Assembly (NCBI GenBank): GCA_964527215.1 | Contig: CAZGNZ010000009.1 | Location: 38,965 to 102,964 of the forward strand | Reading direction: 5' to 3' | Length of the DNA: 64,000 bases | Source: CAZGNZ01 sp964527215 | GTDB lineage: Bacteria; Fidelibacterota; Marinisomatia; SCGC-AAA003-L08; JACNLC01 | Part shown: piece after piece, positions 50,101 through 58,684 of the stretch | Layout of the letters: each line of letters begins with the position of its first letter | Position numbering within the stretch: the first letter of the stretch is position 1 | The notes under the pieces: generated by a model | The model's input: the letters and a program-made list of their open reading frames with translations, nothing else | The model's database searches: none | What the model was told of the DNA's origin: nothing | Program-made: the position numbers and the translations under genes

Positions 50101-51275
50101 CCATTGAACGCATTCAGACCAATACGGTATGTGGATTCCACCTGGCCGGCTTCATCAGAGATCTGATAAACCGGACTGACTGAACCAATGGTCACACCGT
50201 TGACAGACAGGTTTGACAGACGGATGGGTACATGCTGAACTTCCGCATCGTCGCTGTCTTTCACTGTCACACGGATGGTGGAAGCGTATATAGAATCAGG
50301 AAATTCATCTAAAAACTCAATGGTTTGAGGAGTCGCGGATACCTGAATTGATTCCACCAGATTGGAGTAGTAATCTTCCACGGTGATGAAGGCGATATCG
50401 GCTTCGGCATCCACACTGCTTTCGGTTCGGTTCAGCTCATTGGTTTCCGGAATATCATAGCGGCCGGGATTTTCTTCCATCACCCGCAGCAGTTCCGCCA
50501 TCTGAATGTAGGAATGGATCCGGATGGTGCCGATGGCTTCCTGAGCCAGGACTTCCTGACCTTCAATTGTCAGGGTGATAGTGGCTTTACCGGAAGTATT
50601 GGTCACCGCCATATTGGCAGAGAGAATGCCCAGGATTTCGTAAGCTTCATCAAATTCATAATATACCGGCAGATTTTCCACACCCAGTCCGCCGGCATCG
50701 CGCACGTAGGCATTCAGCTCGATGTTGTAGGTGGAGTCTGCAGCTGTGGATTCGTACAGGTACTGTCCGCCCAGCGCACTGGCGCTCGTAATGAGGGTCA
50801 TGGTCTGCGCCTGTGTTGCCAGAGGCAGCACCACGATGTGATCGGTGGCCGCTGCTGAGTTTTCATACTGGTCCGTATAGGTAACGGTCAGTACGACCGG
50901 ATTCCAGGCTGTGCAGGTATCCAGCTGATCTCCGCTGGTGCATTCGCTGGCATAGCCGTCATCATTGAATTCGACATAGACCCGACCGTTGCTGTCGGTT
51001 TCATGCTCATCATTCACAAAGCTGATGGAACCCTGGCTCCAGGTGAAAACCGGAACGACACCGGTAACAGGAGCATTGTTCTCATCCAGCAGTGTGGCGG
51101 TGAACAGCGTTTTGGTCAAACCCATGTCCGCATAAATCGTATCCTGCTGAGCGCTGTGCGTCAGCGTGATGGTGTAGCTGAACTTTGGCTTTTCCGGACT
51201 GGTGGTATCACAGCTGTGGAACAGCATGGATACGGCCAGCAGGGACCAAAGAATATGAAGGACTGTTTTCCTCAT
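47166..51275 (-). CDS. Large lipoprotein with tandem Ig-like (Big/invasin-type) domains
   Basis: About 1,369 residues from ATG 51275, which has AAAGGAGC seven bases upstream; a longer frame opens at 51350 but overlaps the secretin gene. The signal (MRKTVLHILWSLLAVSMLFHSC) ends in a probable lipidation Cys. The rest is built of repeated ~100-residue beta domains with the Big_1/invasin pattern 'D..G.A...', for example VTNTSGKATITLTIEG, DEAGQVESTYRIG and DANGMAQFQFVYN. It sits between the pilQ and pilB genes of locus B, with 13 bases to pilQ, so it is probably cotranscribed. Likely a long surface stalk or adhesin; a direct pilus role is inference. Confidence 0.78.
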   Translation of the reverse strand: MRKTVLHILWSLLAVSMLFHSCDTTSPEKPKFSYTITLTHSAQQDTIYADMGLTKTLFTATLLDENNAPVTGVVPVFTWSQGSISFVNDEHETDSNGRVYVEFNDDGYASECTSGDQLDTCTAWNPVVLTVTYTDQYENSAAATDHIVVLPLATQAQTMTLITSASALGGQYLYESTAADSTYNIELNAYVRDAGGLGVENLPVYYEFDEAYEILGILSANMAVTNTSGKATITLTIEGQEVLAQEAIGTIRIHSYIQMAELLRVMEENPGRYDIPETNELNRTESSVDAEADIAFITVEDYYSNLVESIQVSATPQTIEFLDEFPDSIYASTIRVTVKDSDDAEVQHVPIRLSNLSVNGVTIGSVSPVYQISDEAGQVESTYRIGLNAFNGEEKATVRVRVHGGSAEGYPEVEQDIFLQTEQGGQAELVRNFNSWLDQGEILWNNTSIGISDTIFARITDESGGALSGVPVHYTKSSPTGYFSASTVLSDTTGLAVSVFYANPGEIPAGTTETIEFITFVNDEYRDTMMVNIDVRGVGNVNDVVEFGFTTLNDTVNVLTYGTLEVVAKDDNAVGVSNIPVRFRIDNGPGTFANGILETHLVYTSEPVDSLDDVAGFAEIGYSVLNNGIDKLYAWLEDPITGNILHEDFIHISAVEQIVLPQNLVVYPSAPVISVTNLDSTYIDTLYAIAQNALGGGIPGIVINFDMDDNDLDYGFLTPSSSVITDSVGVAKAYFESSPNIIEGVDSRDIHFTISTQDQDNAQSEELAITFQNNIPDCPDCRAEFRVWPEYEVLPWLNEDTQELETQTIIYAAYVDSLGFGPAPNSIVTFDSFEDSAGTWLDFGNVDEVGFFNTMYAKTDLPPGYFENSTGDSLLVATANFYMGNDAGLANIIGEYESMGDTTHVLLNSTYAAFIELIDAEPNEIMVVGGGGIETTEINARIVDSNGNTVSDPYQVRFSITFPAPSGCTLNDEYNPGEWVSVESANGYASVTLNSGTFPGAVRIRTELYEIGEMMYDETTMIAYAQNVMTTVITGPPAYGEINFATSEISPISGGNYQLPLSVNVWDLHANPVKDSTSVWLTLYEAAELFSPDSTYTIGDFVIWGPSDDLPMDSLVYNCQVPVVPPVPTPGEGVIVDGTPIWAPRQHPCFIVAEHVLTGEPSEFGGGDAGNAFQGIAWSALYYTSNPIFGNIIVKAQAFDDVGNYLVIDSRFNHNFAPTMLPFQPGQIVISADVQFWDFTTFPNEYDQGGNGCTTGLITVTARLQDFYSENIDGGLLQLTAIGGIYITPNQAITDANGMAQFQFVYNIAMCQPEEPELCQDPCEQCQYEDYTSTVWVDLLYPVATTSNQLEITLVRSGGECMTCPPNVP

Positions 51276-51288
51276 TTTTAATGCTCCT

Positions 51289-52701
51289 TTATTCCTTTTC
51301 ATCAACATCATTTTCCAGATACACCTCAGGCAGCATTTCTTCAGTAGCACGATGCATATCCTGTTTAATTATACCGGAGTAATTATCTAGGACAATACGA
51401 GGTGTGATTTGGATAATGAGATCGGTTTTATTTTCCGTTTCAATGGTGTGTGTGAACAGCTTCTTTCCCAGCCAGGGAATACGCCAGAACAGCGGGAAGC
51501 GGTGTTCCACATAGTTTTTTCCGCCGCTGAGCAGACCGGCAATGATGATGGATTCACCGTCTTTAACGCGTACGGTGGTGTTGGAAATTCTTTTCTTGAC
51601 CCAAGGAATGTTGCGGTCGGGACCGATAAAGTCATAAATAGAGCTGACTTCCGGTGTGACAGTTGTGGTAATGAAACCGTCCGTGTTGACGATGGGTTTG
51701 ATGGTAAGTTTGATGCCCACTTCTTCACGCTGGACCTGAACCTGTCCGCCCACACCGCCGGATGACAGAATGTAGGGAACCACATCCACCATCTGGATGG
51801 TGGCTTCTTTTCCGTTCAGAGCCACAACCTGGGAATTGGCCAGCAATTCGGCTTTGTTTTCTTTCAGCAGCAGATCCAGAGTCACATCAAAGGCATTCAG
51901 CTGACGGCTGAAGCGGATGGGCTCGGATGCGTCCAGACGCTGAAAGTACATCTGCGCCGGCAGTTCACCGAAGGCCATGGGCGAGAAGTCTTCTTCGATG
52001 GTGCCGTCAGAACTGGTCCTGATGGTCATGCCCGGTACCAGGGAACCGGACTTCTGTCCGTTAATCAGGACCGGTGCACCGGTTTCTGCAAAGATGTTTG
52101 TGATGCTGGCCAGCTTGCTCCAGTCCACCCCAAGCTGTTCTTCATCATCCATGGCCACTTCAATCAGTCTGGCTTCCAGTTTGATCTGAAGGGCAGGTAC
52201 GTCCACCTTTTTGATGATTTCTTCAATTTCGGCAATTTTCTTGGGACTGGTACTGATGAGAAGTTTGTTACCGGTTCGGTCCACGGCAATTTCTTCAGTA
52301 ATATTTTCCAGGAGATCCTTGACTTCCTGGGCATTGGCATATTTCAGCGGAAGGACATGGGAGTCAATTCCCACTTCTTCTCTGAGTTTGGAGGGATGGG
52401 CCACCAGAATGGATTTTCCAACAATCTCGTAACTCAAACCGGCTGCTCGAACGACCAGATTGATTGCCTGATCAATGGGCACATCCGACATATGGATTGT
52501 GAGGCGGTCTTCAGCATTCACCTGAGGACCGGTTACAATATTATATTCGCTTTCTTCTGCCAGTATCGCCAGGATGGTTGCCAGATGGGTGTCTTCCGCA
52601 TGAACAGTCACTGTGGGATTTCCTTCGACCTGAATTCCCGAGGGAGTCGCCTGCGCAAAGACGAAGCAAGCTAAAGCAATAATAACCACTAACTTCTTCA
52701 T
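51289..52701 (-). CDS. pilQ: PilQ-type secretin (locus B)
   Basis: 470 residues. Signal peptide MKKLVVIIALACFVFAQA, an STN-like domain (~25-105), one N1-type domain (~110-175) and the secretin domain with VKDGESIIIAGLLSGG and DLIIQITPRIV. There is no long AMIN region and no Gly-rich insertion, making it a more compact secretin than the one in locus A. Follows the PilP-like gene with 39 bases between. Confidence 0.9.
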   Translation of the reverse strand: MKKLVVIIALACFVFAQATPSGIQVEGNPTVTVHAEDTHLATILAILAEESEYNIVTGPQVNAEDRLTIHMSDVPIDQAINLVVRAAGLSYEIVGKSILVAHPSKLREEVGIDSHVLPLKYANAQEVKDLLENITEEIAVDRTGNKLLISTSPKKIAEIEEIIKKVDVPALQIKLEARLIEVAMDDEEQLGVDWSKLASITNIFAETGAPVLINGQKSGSLVPGMTIRTSSDGTIEEDFSPMAFGELPAQMYFQRLDASEPIRFSRQLNAFDVTLDLLLKENKAELLANSQVVALNGKEATIQMVDVVPYILSSGGVGGQVQVQREEVGIKLTIKPIVNTDGFITTTVTPEVSSIYDFIGPDRNIPWVKKRISNTTVRVKDGESIIIAGLLSGGKNYVEHRFPLFWRIPWLGKKLFTHTIETENKTDLIIQITPRIVLDNYSGIIKQDMHRATEEMLPEVYLENDVDEKE

Positions 52702-52740
52702 ATAATTTTCCTTACACTCTCTTTTGTTGTTGATGATTAA

Positions 52741-53238
52741 TTATTTCTCGTCCGTCGCAATACTGGGTAACAGTGAAAAAGTGCGGACAATATCTTCTTT
52801 TGAATAAGTAACATCTGTAGGCGTAATCTTCATGACCAGACCACCGGCAACAGAATCTCCGGCTGTGACATGAAAAATACGATCCTTGTAATGGGCGATT
52901 GCATGGTTGGTTTTCCCGGCAATTCCGGCCGAAAACCGGACACTGCTGCCGCCGTAGAATCGTCCCAGGGCATCATCATCCATCATGATAACGCGTGACA
53001 GATCTGTTGGAATCTCTTTTGCACGGAATTTGAATTCCTGACGTTCCACGAAATCGTTTTCCAGCGTGACAATCTGTTCTGATAATGCCTTATCTGTACC
53101 AACTGTCTCACTGTTGTACACAGCCCAGAAATCATCTGTGGTTGTGTACATTTTATAGATGAACCAGCCGGAGGCCACCATTACGATAAAAGACAATACC
53201 AGCAGCGCTTCCCAGATAAATTTTTGTCTTAAATTCAT
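52741..53238 (-). CDS. PilP-position inner-membrane protein (locus B)
   Basis: 165 residues. One membrane helix (about 10-28, ALLVLSFIVMVASGWFIYK) is followed by a periplasmic domain ending in a GspC/PilP-like segment (IFHVTAGDSVAGGLVMKITPTDVTYS). Called from its place between PilO and PilQ, its size and this C-terminal pattern. No lipobox. Starts three bases after the PilO stop. Confidence 0.62.
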   Translation of the reverse strand: MNLRQKFIWEALLVLSFIVMVASGWFIYKMYTTTDDFWAVYNSETVGTDKALSEQIVTLENDFVERQEFKFRAKEIPTDLSRVIMMDDDALGRFYGGSSVRFSAGIAGKTNHAIAHYKDRIFHVTAGDSVAGGLVMKITPTDVTYSKEDIVRTFSLLPSIATDEK

Positions 53239-53241
53239 AAC

Positions 53242-53799
53242 CTACCCACTGCTCTTTTTAAGGGTTATGGTGGCTATTTCCATCTCCACCACCTGATTCA
53301 TTAACTGATCGGCATTCCGAATGGTTGAAATCCTTTCCACCCCGTTATGGAATGCAAATTCTGTGATTTCAATCAGTCGGTCATTGCTCTCCAGTTCAGC
53401 CAGAAACTTGCCGTATTCTTCAAACGTGCATTCAATTTCCAGCTCATAGGGTGTCTCGGTATAATATCTGGATTCTGAGATGGATTTCGGTTTGATGCGG
53501 ATTATTTCAATTTCCAGCCGATCCAGAATATCCGTCAGCTTATTCAGGAATTCCATGGATGCCATATCAAAGCGAACATCATCCTTGTTCACTGCCAGAT
53601 TGTTGGAGAAAATCTCATACACGCGATCCAGCTGATCGGACAGGATCTGTGAGGTGATAAGCTTTTCATTCTGCCGGGTCTGGTCATCTTCCAGATCGGT
53701 AATGATGGTCGGTTTGGCATTATATACAGCCATATAGGTATACCAGAAGCCAACGCCGAAGACCAGCAGAACGAGTCCAAGTATAATATTCCGGTTCAT
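53242..53799 (-). CDS. pilO: PilO-like type IV pilus alignment protein (locus B)
   Basis: 185 residues: N-terminal membrane helix (IILGLVLLVFGVGFWYTYM), a coiled coil, and a ferredoxin-like domain (YELEIECTFEEYGKFLAELESNDRLIEI) that is characteristic of PilO. Starts within the stop codon of the PilN gene (ATGA overlap). Confidence 0.85.
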   Translation of the reverse strand: MNRNIILGLVLLVFGVGFWYTYMAVYNAKPTIITDLEDDQTRQNEKLITSQILSDQLDRVYEIFSNNLAVNKDDVRFDMASMEFLNKLTDILDRLEIEIIRIKPKSISESRYYTETPYELEIECTFEEYGKFLAELESNDRLIEITEFAFHNGVERISTIRNADQLMNQVVEMEIATITLKKSSG

Positions 53800-54458
53800 G
53801 CTGTCTTACCCTCCGATTTTTCCTTGGCTTCCATTTCCTCCAGGGCTTTTTCCTGACGGGTCTTCACGCGTCTTGGCTCTCTTTCCCGGGCTTCAATCTT
53901 GAACTGAAGGATTTCCTGTCCACGGGTGATGTGCCGGTCGGAACTGAGAAAACGGATATATTTAAAATCACGGTTGATGGTGGGTTCATTTTCCAGAACA
54001 TCCATAAACTTCTCAACCACTGTAAATTCTTTTTCGTCAGAATACAGGTGTGAAATTCCCGATATCACAAAGCGGGCATTGTCATGTCCTTCATACAGCG
54101 CCAGTTCAGTGATGGCCATGTCTTCTGGTGTTATTTCCGACAGTGCTTTCAGCTTGTCGGCCCACAAAATACGCTCCTGCTCTCTCTTGTAAAGATTCTG
54201 TATATCCTTCTTGGATAAGTCAAGCTGCGCATCTGCTTTCAGCTCGTTTATCTGTCGCTTAACGTCTTCAATGCGACTTTCGCGCTCAGTGATCAGCTTG
54301 CCCAGATCTTCATTTATGGTATAGACTCCGTAACCGAGTCCGCCAAAAATAAGCAGGATCAGGACAAATCCGACCCACCGCCAGCGCTCCCGGCGCATTT
54401 CCAAAAGCTGCGCCCGGTTGATGGTCTGGTTAAGATCGATGATTATGTATCTGTTCAT
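53796..54458 (-). CDS. pilN: PilN-like type IV pilus assembly protein (locus B)
   Basis: 220 residues. A short cytoplasmic N-terminus with IDLNQTINRAQLLEMRRERWRW (a variant of the PilN motif that contacts PilM) precedes a membrane helix (VGFVLILLIFGGLGYGVYTI), a coiled coil and a PilN-type C-terminal domain. A long charged tail follows (~195-220). 103 bases separate it from pilM. Confidence 0.82.
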   Translation of the reverse strand: MNRYIIIDLNQTINRAQLLEMRRERWRWVGFVLILLIFGGLGYGVYTINEDLGKLITERESRIEDVKRQINELKADAQLDLSKKDIQNLYKREQERILWADKLKALSEITPEDMAITELALYEGHDNARFVISGISHLYSDEKEFTVVEKFMDVLENEPTINRDFKYIRFLSSDRHITRGQEILQFKIEAREREPRRVKTRQEKALEEMEAKEKSEGKTA

Positions 54459-54561
54459 TGTACCTTTTCAGCCTCGTTTTGTTGTATTGGGAATTCTGAT
54501 TTCACTTACCGACAATCCGATACCGGGCCCCCGTCGGGAGTTCCGGTCATTCAGGAAACGC

Positions 54562-55629
54562 TTAGCGCTTTTTATCCTTCTTTTCAATACCGCGCAGGGC
54601 ACAGCCCAGTGCCACCGCGTACTGCGGTTTGTTTTCGATCTCCTTTTTGGATTCGATTTTAAGGAAAGGATTCAATTCCTGAATTTCTACATTCAGATTT
54701 TCGGCGATGAATTCTTTCAGGCCGGGTGTGGCGGCAGAACCGCCGGAGATGTAGAATTTATTAAAGTGGGACTGACCCGTTGTTTTCATGTAGTACCGAA
54801 GCGTTTTACGGATTTCTTCCACCAGATGGGTGTACACCGTTTTTTCCGCTACCTTGATGCCGAAGCTTTCTTCTTCCTTCTTCTCGGCGCCGGCTTCAGC
54901 CGCCTTGATGCCGTCACGGATTTTCACAACTTCCGCATCCATGTACTTCATGTTCTGGGCCGCCGCGGTTGCTTTCGAGAAGTGGTGTCCTCCAAAACCC
55001 AGTTCACGGGTAAAAAATGACTGGTTCACCCCCCAAACTACCAGTGAAGTGGTTACCATGCCCACGTTCAGAATAACATCCACACCTTCCGGTGTCAGTC
55101 CTTCTGCGTTCAGGTAGGTATTCACGAGAGAGATGGGATCGGCATCAAAAACACCGTTTCTAAATCCGGCATCCTTCATGATCTCATCATGGGTCTGTAT
55201 AATATTTTTGGATGTCGCCACCAGAAGCACATTCACTTTGTCCAGTTCCGTAGGGTCACTGCCCAGCACGTGGAAATCCATCACAGCATGGGTGCCGTCC
55301 ATGGGAATATGCTTCTTGGCTTCAAACTCCAGTGAAGATGCCAGTTCGTCATCAGACATTTCCAGAGTCGTAATCTGACGCACACTGACATTGCTGCCGG
55401 AAACAGAGGATACAACATGCTTGGCCCGTTTTGGATTGATGCGCATTTCCCTGCACAGTTCCATGATCGCAGAAGTCCAGTGGGATTTGGTCACTGTTTC
55501 AGGATCAAACTTGCCAAAGTCGTCTAAAATTCTTTTTTTACCGATATTCTGAACGGTATATCCGCCAGCTGATTTTTCCAGCTGGATTATTTTGACATCA
55601 GAATAACCAAAATCAATTCCAATGGCCAT
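54562..55629 (-). CDS. pilM: PilM, actin-like type IV pilus assembly ATPase (locus B)
   Basis: 355 residues. Begins MAIGIDFGYSDVKIIQL (phosphate-1 motif of the actin fold), with SVSGSNVSVRQI, a central NVGMVTTSLVVW and FYISGGSAATPGL (adenosine motif). It is a free-standing PilM, unlike the PilM-PilN fusion of locus A, and binds the cytoplasmic tail of PilN. Separated by 3 bases from the PilX-like gene upstream. Confidence 0.92.
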   Translation of the reverse strand: MAIGIDFGYSDVKIIQLEKSAGGYTVQNIGKKRILDDFGKFDPETVTKSHWTSAIMELCREMRINPKRAKHVVSSVSGSNVSVRQITTLEMSDDELASSLEFEAKKHIPMDGTHAVMDFHVLGSDPTELDKVNVLLVATSKNIIQTHDEIMKDAGFRNGVFDADPISLVNTYLNAEGLTPEGVDVILNVGMVTTSLVVWGVNQSFFTRELGFGGHHFSKATAAAQNMKYMDAEVVKIRDGIKAAEAGAEKKEEESFGIKVAEKTVYTHLVEEIRKTLRYYMKTTGQSHFNKFYISGGSAATPGLKEFIAENLNVEIQELNPFLKIESKKEIENKPQYAVALGCALRGIEKKDKKR

Positions 55630-55632
55630 GAT

Positions 55633-57555
55633 TTACTCACTCACTCCGTATTGTACTAGGTTAACACTCACCTCATCCGTTTCAAACTCAATGGAAGGAT
55701 AGTAGGGCGGTGGTCCGCAGGTTAAGTTGCGGTCGTAATAGTAGTTTTTATCCATGCCGATGTCTCCGGTATTGTAGGGTCCCGGATTGTTTCTCATCAT
55801 ATAGCCGCGGTATTTCTGCACTATACCGCCCCATAAGGTGATTACCCCGCGATCATCCCCGTTTCCGGACCCACCGTAAATATCCGGTCCGCGTCCGTCA
55901 CCGTATGGGGGATCACAGTAACGAATCGGATCTCCGAACGGATCAATTGCGTTGACATTGCTTGTACAGGTATTCTGGCAGTAATGCATGGCAAAACTTT
56001 CATTGAATGCAACGATGGCGGCATTCACTTTTACATTGCTGCGGTTCATCTGCGTGTTGGCGATGAAGACATTGGCACCGGATACCAGCCCCATGATGTA
56101 GTCGCTGCCTTCAGAGCAGTCATCCACCGGCTGCATATTGCCCATGTTTCCAAAGCTGGACTGCGCATTGGTGAGATCGCCCGTGATCCAGATGTTGCAC
56201 CAAAGCGTATCATAAGGAGGGCTTATGTTGTTATTCCACGCATGCCTGCGATAGGTTTGATATTCATCAGTGACAACGGTATATCGACCGCTGAATTCCC
56301 CCCGTACCCGAACCGGACCTCCCTTCACATAGATGACTGTCGGTCCGTGATCAAAGACCACCTCGTCCTGGAGAATGGCAGTGGTCGGTTCTCCGTCCAC
56401 AGGATCAAGCATCGGATAGTCATAATGAAACAGTCCGTGCGAGGCCAGTATTGTATTGTCTGCCCATTGTTCATAGTAGTCGTCACCCACCTCCTGACCG
56501 AATTTGGCGTGGTACATCCACAAATCTTTCTGATATGGGTAACAGCTTCGCAGATCTGTCGCAGAAAGACAAAGGTCGGGATCATATCCTCCGGGAACAT
56601 CAGACCAGTCCAGGTGAAGTTGAGCGATGGGAAAGTACAGAGGCAGACCGCCATTGGGTTCCCAATGGGGCGGTTTCAGGAACCACCAGCGCCGGACCCT
56701 GAATCCTTCCGGGATAAAGGTCAATTCCGTCATGATCAGGGTGTCGCGGTGGATAGGAAACATCCAGTTCAGTTTTTCAGTGGCATCATACACGTATTTG
56801 GCGGCGTTTTTGGTGGTTTCGTATCCGGATGGGGGCAGATTGATGGGCGGTTTGCTCAGTGTATCAGGCTCACCCTGAAATACTAAATTGAAATTGCACA
56901 TACCCATGTCCGGAAACGGCTGGCCGTATGTCAGCCATACCGTGTGATGGAACACGGGACAGCCGTAGTCACTCATTACAAACTGACCGTTGGTCTGCAC
57001 ATTCCCGCCGCCCAGATCATCGCCGGCACCGAAGGTGACCTCACGCCGGCTCCCGGGACTGTTGAACACGAAGGGATGCCCTCCGGCCCGCTCACTTTCC
57101 GTGAGATACATGTACTCCGCCAGTGAAGCCTGATCAAACGCCATGGAGGCTGTTGCATGAATGGGCTTCATCTCGCCATTCACTGTTCTGATATGCGCCT
57201 CACCTTCAGCTTCTGCAATCCGCTGGACGGTAAAGGTTTCATTCAATCCCTGACGCAAATCCACTTTCGTGTAGGACCCCTGGGACTGGTGCAGCAGGGG
57301 GATATTGTCAAGCCGGCGTCCCGGCAGGGTGGAATCAATCTGCGTGAAAGCTTTTGAAACCACAGCCTTGAAGCCTGTTTCAGCCAGACCGGATTCGGCG
57401 TTGTAATAGGCCTTGGTATGAGCAACTCGCCGGTTCAGGGTGAACCGCTTGGTCTGGGCCCATTTGAAATATGCAAACACCATGGATGTGCTGACGATGA
57501 CAAAAACGATGGTGATTGGCAGTATGCTGCCTTTCTGCGAGCGGAATTTATTCAT
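55633..57555 (-). CDS. PilX-like pilus tip protein (locus B)
   Basis: About 640 residues. ATG 57555 is favoured because AAGGA lies eight bases upstream; 57564 is also possible. Leader MNKFRSQKG then SILPITIVFVIVSTSMVF, lacking Glu +5, followed by a PilX-like 'HTKAYYNAESGLAETGF' helix. The body contains right-handed beta-repeat-like segments (GNVQTNGQF, GPVRVRGEFSGRYTVVTDE, VNAAIVAFNESF), similar in style to the C-terminal part of the locus A PilX-like protein, but without poly-Asp tracts. Likely a minor pilin or tip component. Confidence 0.7.
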   Translation of the reverse strand: MNKFRSQKGSILPITIVFVIVSTSMVFAYFKWAQTKRFTLNRRVAHTKAYYNAESGLAETGFKAVVSKAFTQIDSTLPGRRLDNIPLLHQSQGSYTKVDLRQGLNETFTVQRIAEAEGEAHIRTVNGEMKPIHATASMAFDQASLAEYMYLTESERAGGHPFVFNSPGSRREVTFGAGDDLGGGNVQTNGQFVMSDYGCPVFHHTVWLTYGQPFPDMGMCNFNLVFQGEPDTLSKPPINLPPSGYETTKNAAKYVYDATEKLNWMFPIHRDTLIMTELTFIPEGFRVRRWWFLKPPHWEPNGGLPLYFPIAQLHLDWSDVPGGYDPDLCLSATDLRSCYPYQKDLWMYHAKFGQEVGDDYYEQWADNTILASHGLFHYDYPMLDPVDGEPTTAILQDEVVFDHGPTVIYVKGGPVRVRGEFSGRYTVVTDEYQTYRRHAWNNNISPPYDTLWCNIWITGDLTNAQSSFGNMGNMQPVDDCSEGSDYIMGLVSGANVFIANTQMNRSNVKVNAAIVAFNESFAMHYCQNTCTSNVNAIDPFGDPIRYCDPPYGDGRGPDIYGGSGNGDDRGVITLWGGIVQKYRGYMMRNNPGPYNTGDIGMDKNYYYDRNLTCGPPPYYPSIEFETDEVSVNLVQYGVSE

Positions 57556-57566
57556 CTTTCTCATCC

Positions 57567-58214
57567 TTACTGCAACGGCAGGGCACTGCCGCTGCTGTTT
57601 TGGTTGGAAACGAGGTAATAATTGCGTGCAAAGATATCACGTCTGAATTCGAACGGTGTGACTATTCGCCGATTCCTGCGATAGGTAATCAGGTCAATGT
57701 CAAGTTCGATTCGATAAATGTACTGCCGCATTTTCGTAATATCCTGGCCCACGTTGCCGTCGAAATTTGTCGTTGGAATCGGATCCACCCAAAATCGTCT
57801 CAGTTCAATGCGTGCATTCTGATCCATGAAGGATACAATTCGTGGCAGGTCCGGTTTGTCACTGGACCCGGCCATCTGGTGAGGATTGTAGTCCCGCACC
57901 ATACCTTCATCGGGATCGACAAAGATGTAGAATTTATCGCCGCTGGAAACCTCTGTTCGAAGGGTTCGATTGGCATTGACGGAACCCAGTGTGACCTTGA
58001 TCGCTGACCTTAGACTTTTTGCGATCTCATCCACCACCAGATTGCCATAATGGTTCACGTCTTCCGCAACCTGTTCTTTATTCAGATAAGAAACGATTTC
58101 GGAATGGGAATAATACAGACCCAGCATAACGGCAGCCGAGATAATCATGGCCAGCACCATTTCAGCAAGGGTTATACCCTGTTCAGCGCGTAAATGATTC
58201 TTGAAACTGCTCAT
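57567..58214 (-). CDS. Minor prepilin, PilW-like (locus B)
   Basis: 215 residues from ATG 58214, which overlaps the upstream stop (ATGA); a longer frame opens at 58289 but would overlap the previous gene by 79 bases. Leader MSSFKNHLRAEQG, then ITLAEMVLAMIISAAVMLGL with Glu +5 (first mature residue Ile rather than Phe). The rest is a typical PilW-like globular domain. Confidence 0.8.
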   Translation of the reverse strand: MSSFKNHLRAEQGITLAEMVLAMIISAAVMLGLYYSHSEIVSYLNKEQVAEDVNHYGNLVVDEIAKSLRSAIKVTLGSVNANRTLRTEVSSGDKFYIFVDPDEGMVRDYNPHQMAGSSDKPDLPRIVSFMDQNARIELRRFWVDPIPTTNFDGNVGQDITKMRQYIYRIELDIDLITYRRNRRIVTPFEFRRDIFARNYYLVSNQNSSGSALPLQ

Positions 58215-58675
58215 CTTGGTTTCAGCAATTGATAGGTGATAAATCTCATTTCTCGTTCCGTTTTGTGACCGAATGACGGATCCTGCCATTCGATGCGGGT
58301 CACCAGACGGTAATAATGTGCGATGGTATTTCCGCTGCTCATTCGATCGGTGTGCTGAAACAGCTCGCCCATTATATCCGGTCCGTCTTCGACTTCCCGT
58401 AATATCACCTTATCTCCCTGTCCTCCTACCTGGTCCGGCGTATCTCCGGCGACAAACACTCTGGCTTTGTAATACTCTGTGTAGTCACGGAGTTTTTCAA
58501 AAGCTTTCTCTTCCAGAGCAATTGAGTTGAGCTGCGCCTTGGCATATGCCACACCCTGCATCAGACCGATAGAGGCGACGGCGATAATAATCACCGCCAC
58601 CACTACTTCTATCAGGGTAAATCCAGGTGTTCCATCGGAAAATCGGGGTCTTTTGCCAGGTTGTGTATTCAACAT
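58211..58675 (-). CDS. Minor prepilin, PilV-like (locus B)
   Basis: 154 residues. Leader ends SDGTPG, cleaved before FTLIEVVVAVIIIAVASIGL, Glu +5. The leader is long (18 residues) but within the range seen for minor prepilins. Nine bases separate it from the PilT stop upstream. Confidence 0.82.
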   Translation of the reverse strand: MLNTQPGKRPRFSDGTPGFTLIEVVVAVIIIAVASIGLMQGVAYAKAQLNSIALEEKAFEKLRDYTEYYKARVFVAGDTPDQVGGQGDKVILREVEDGPDIMGELFQHTDRMSSGNTIAHYYRLVTRIEWQDPSFGHKTEREMRFITYQLLKPR

Positions 58676-58684
58676 TCCTGCTTA

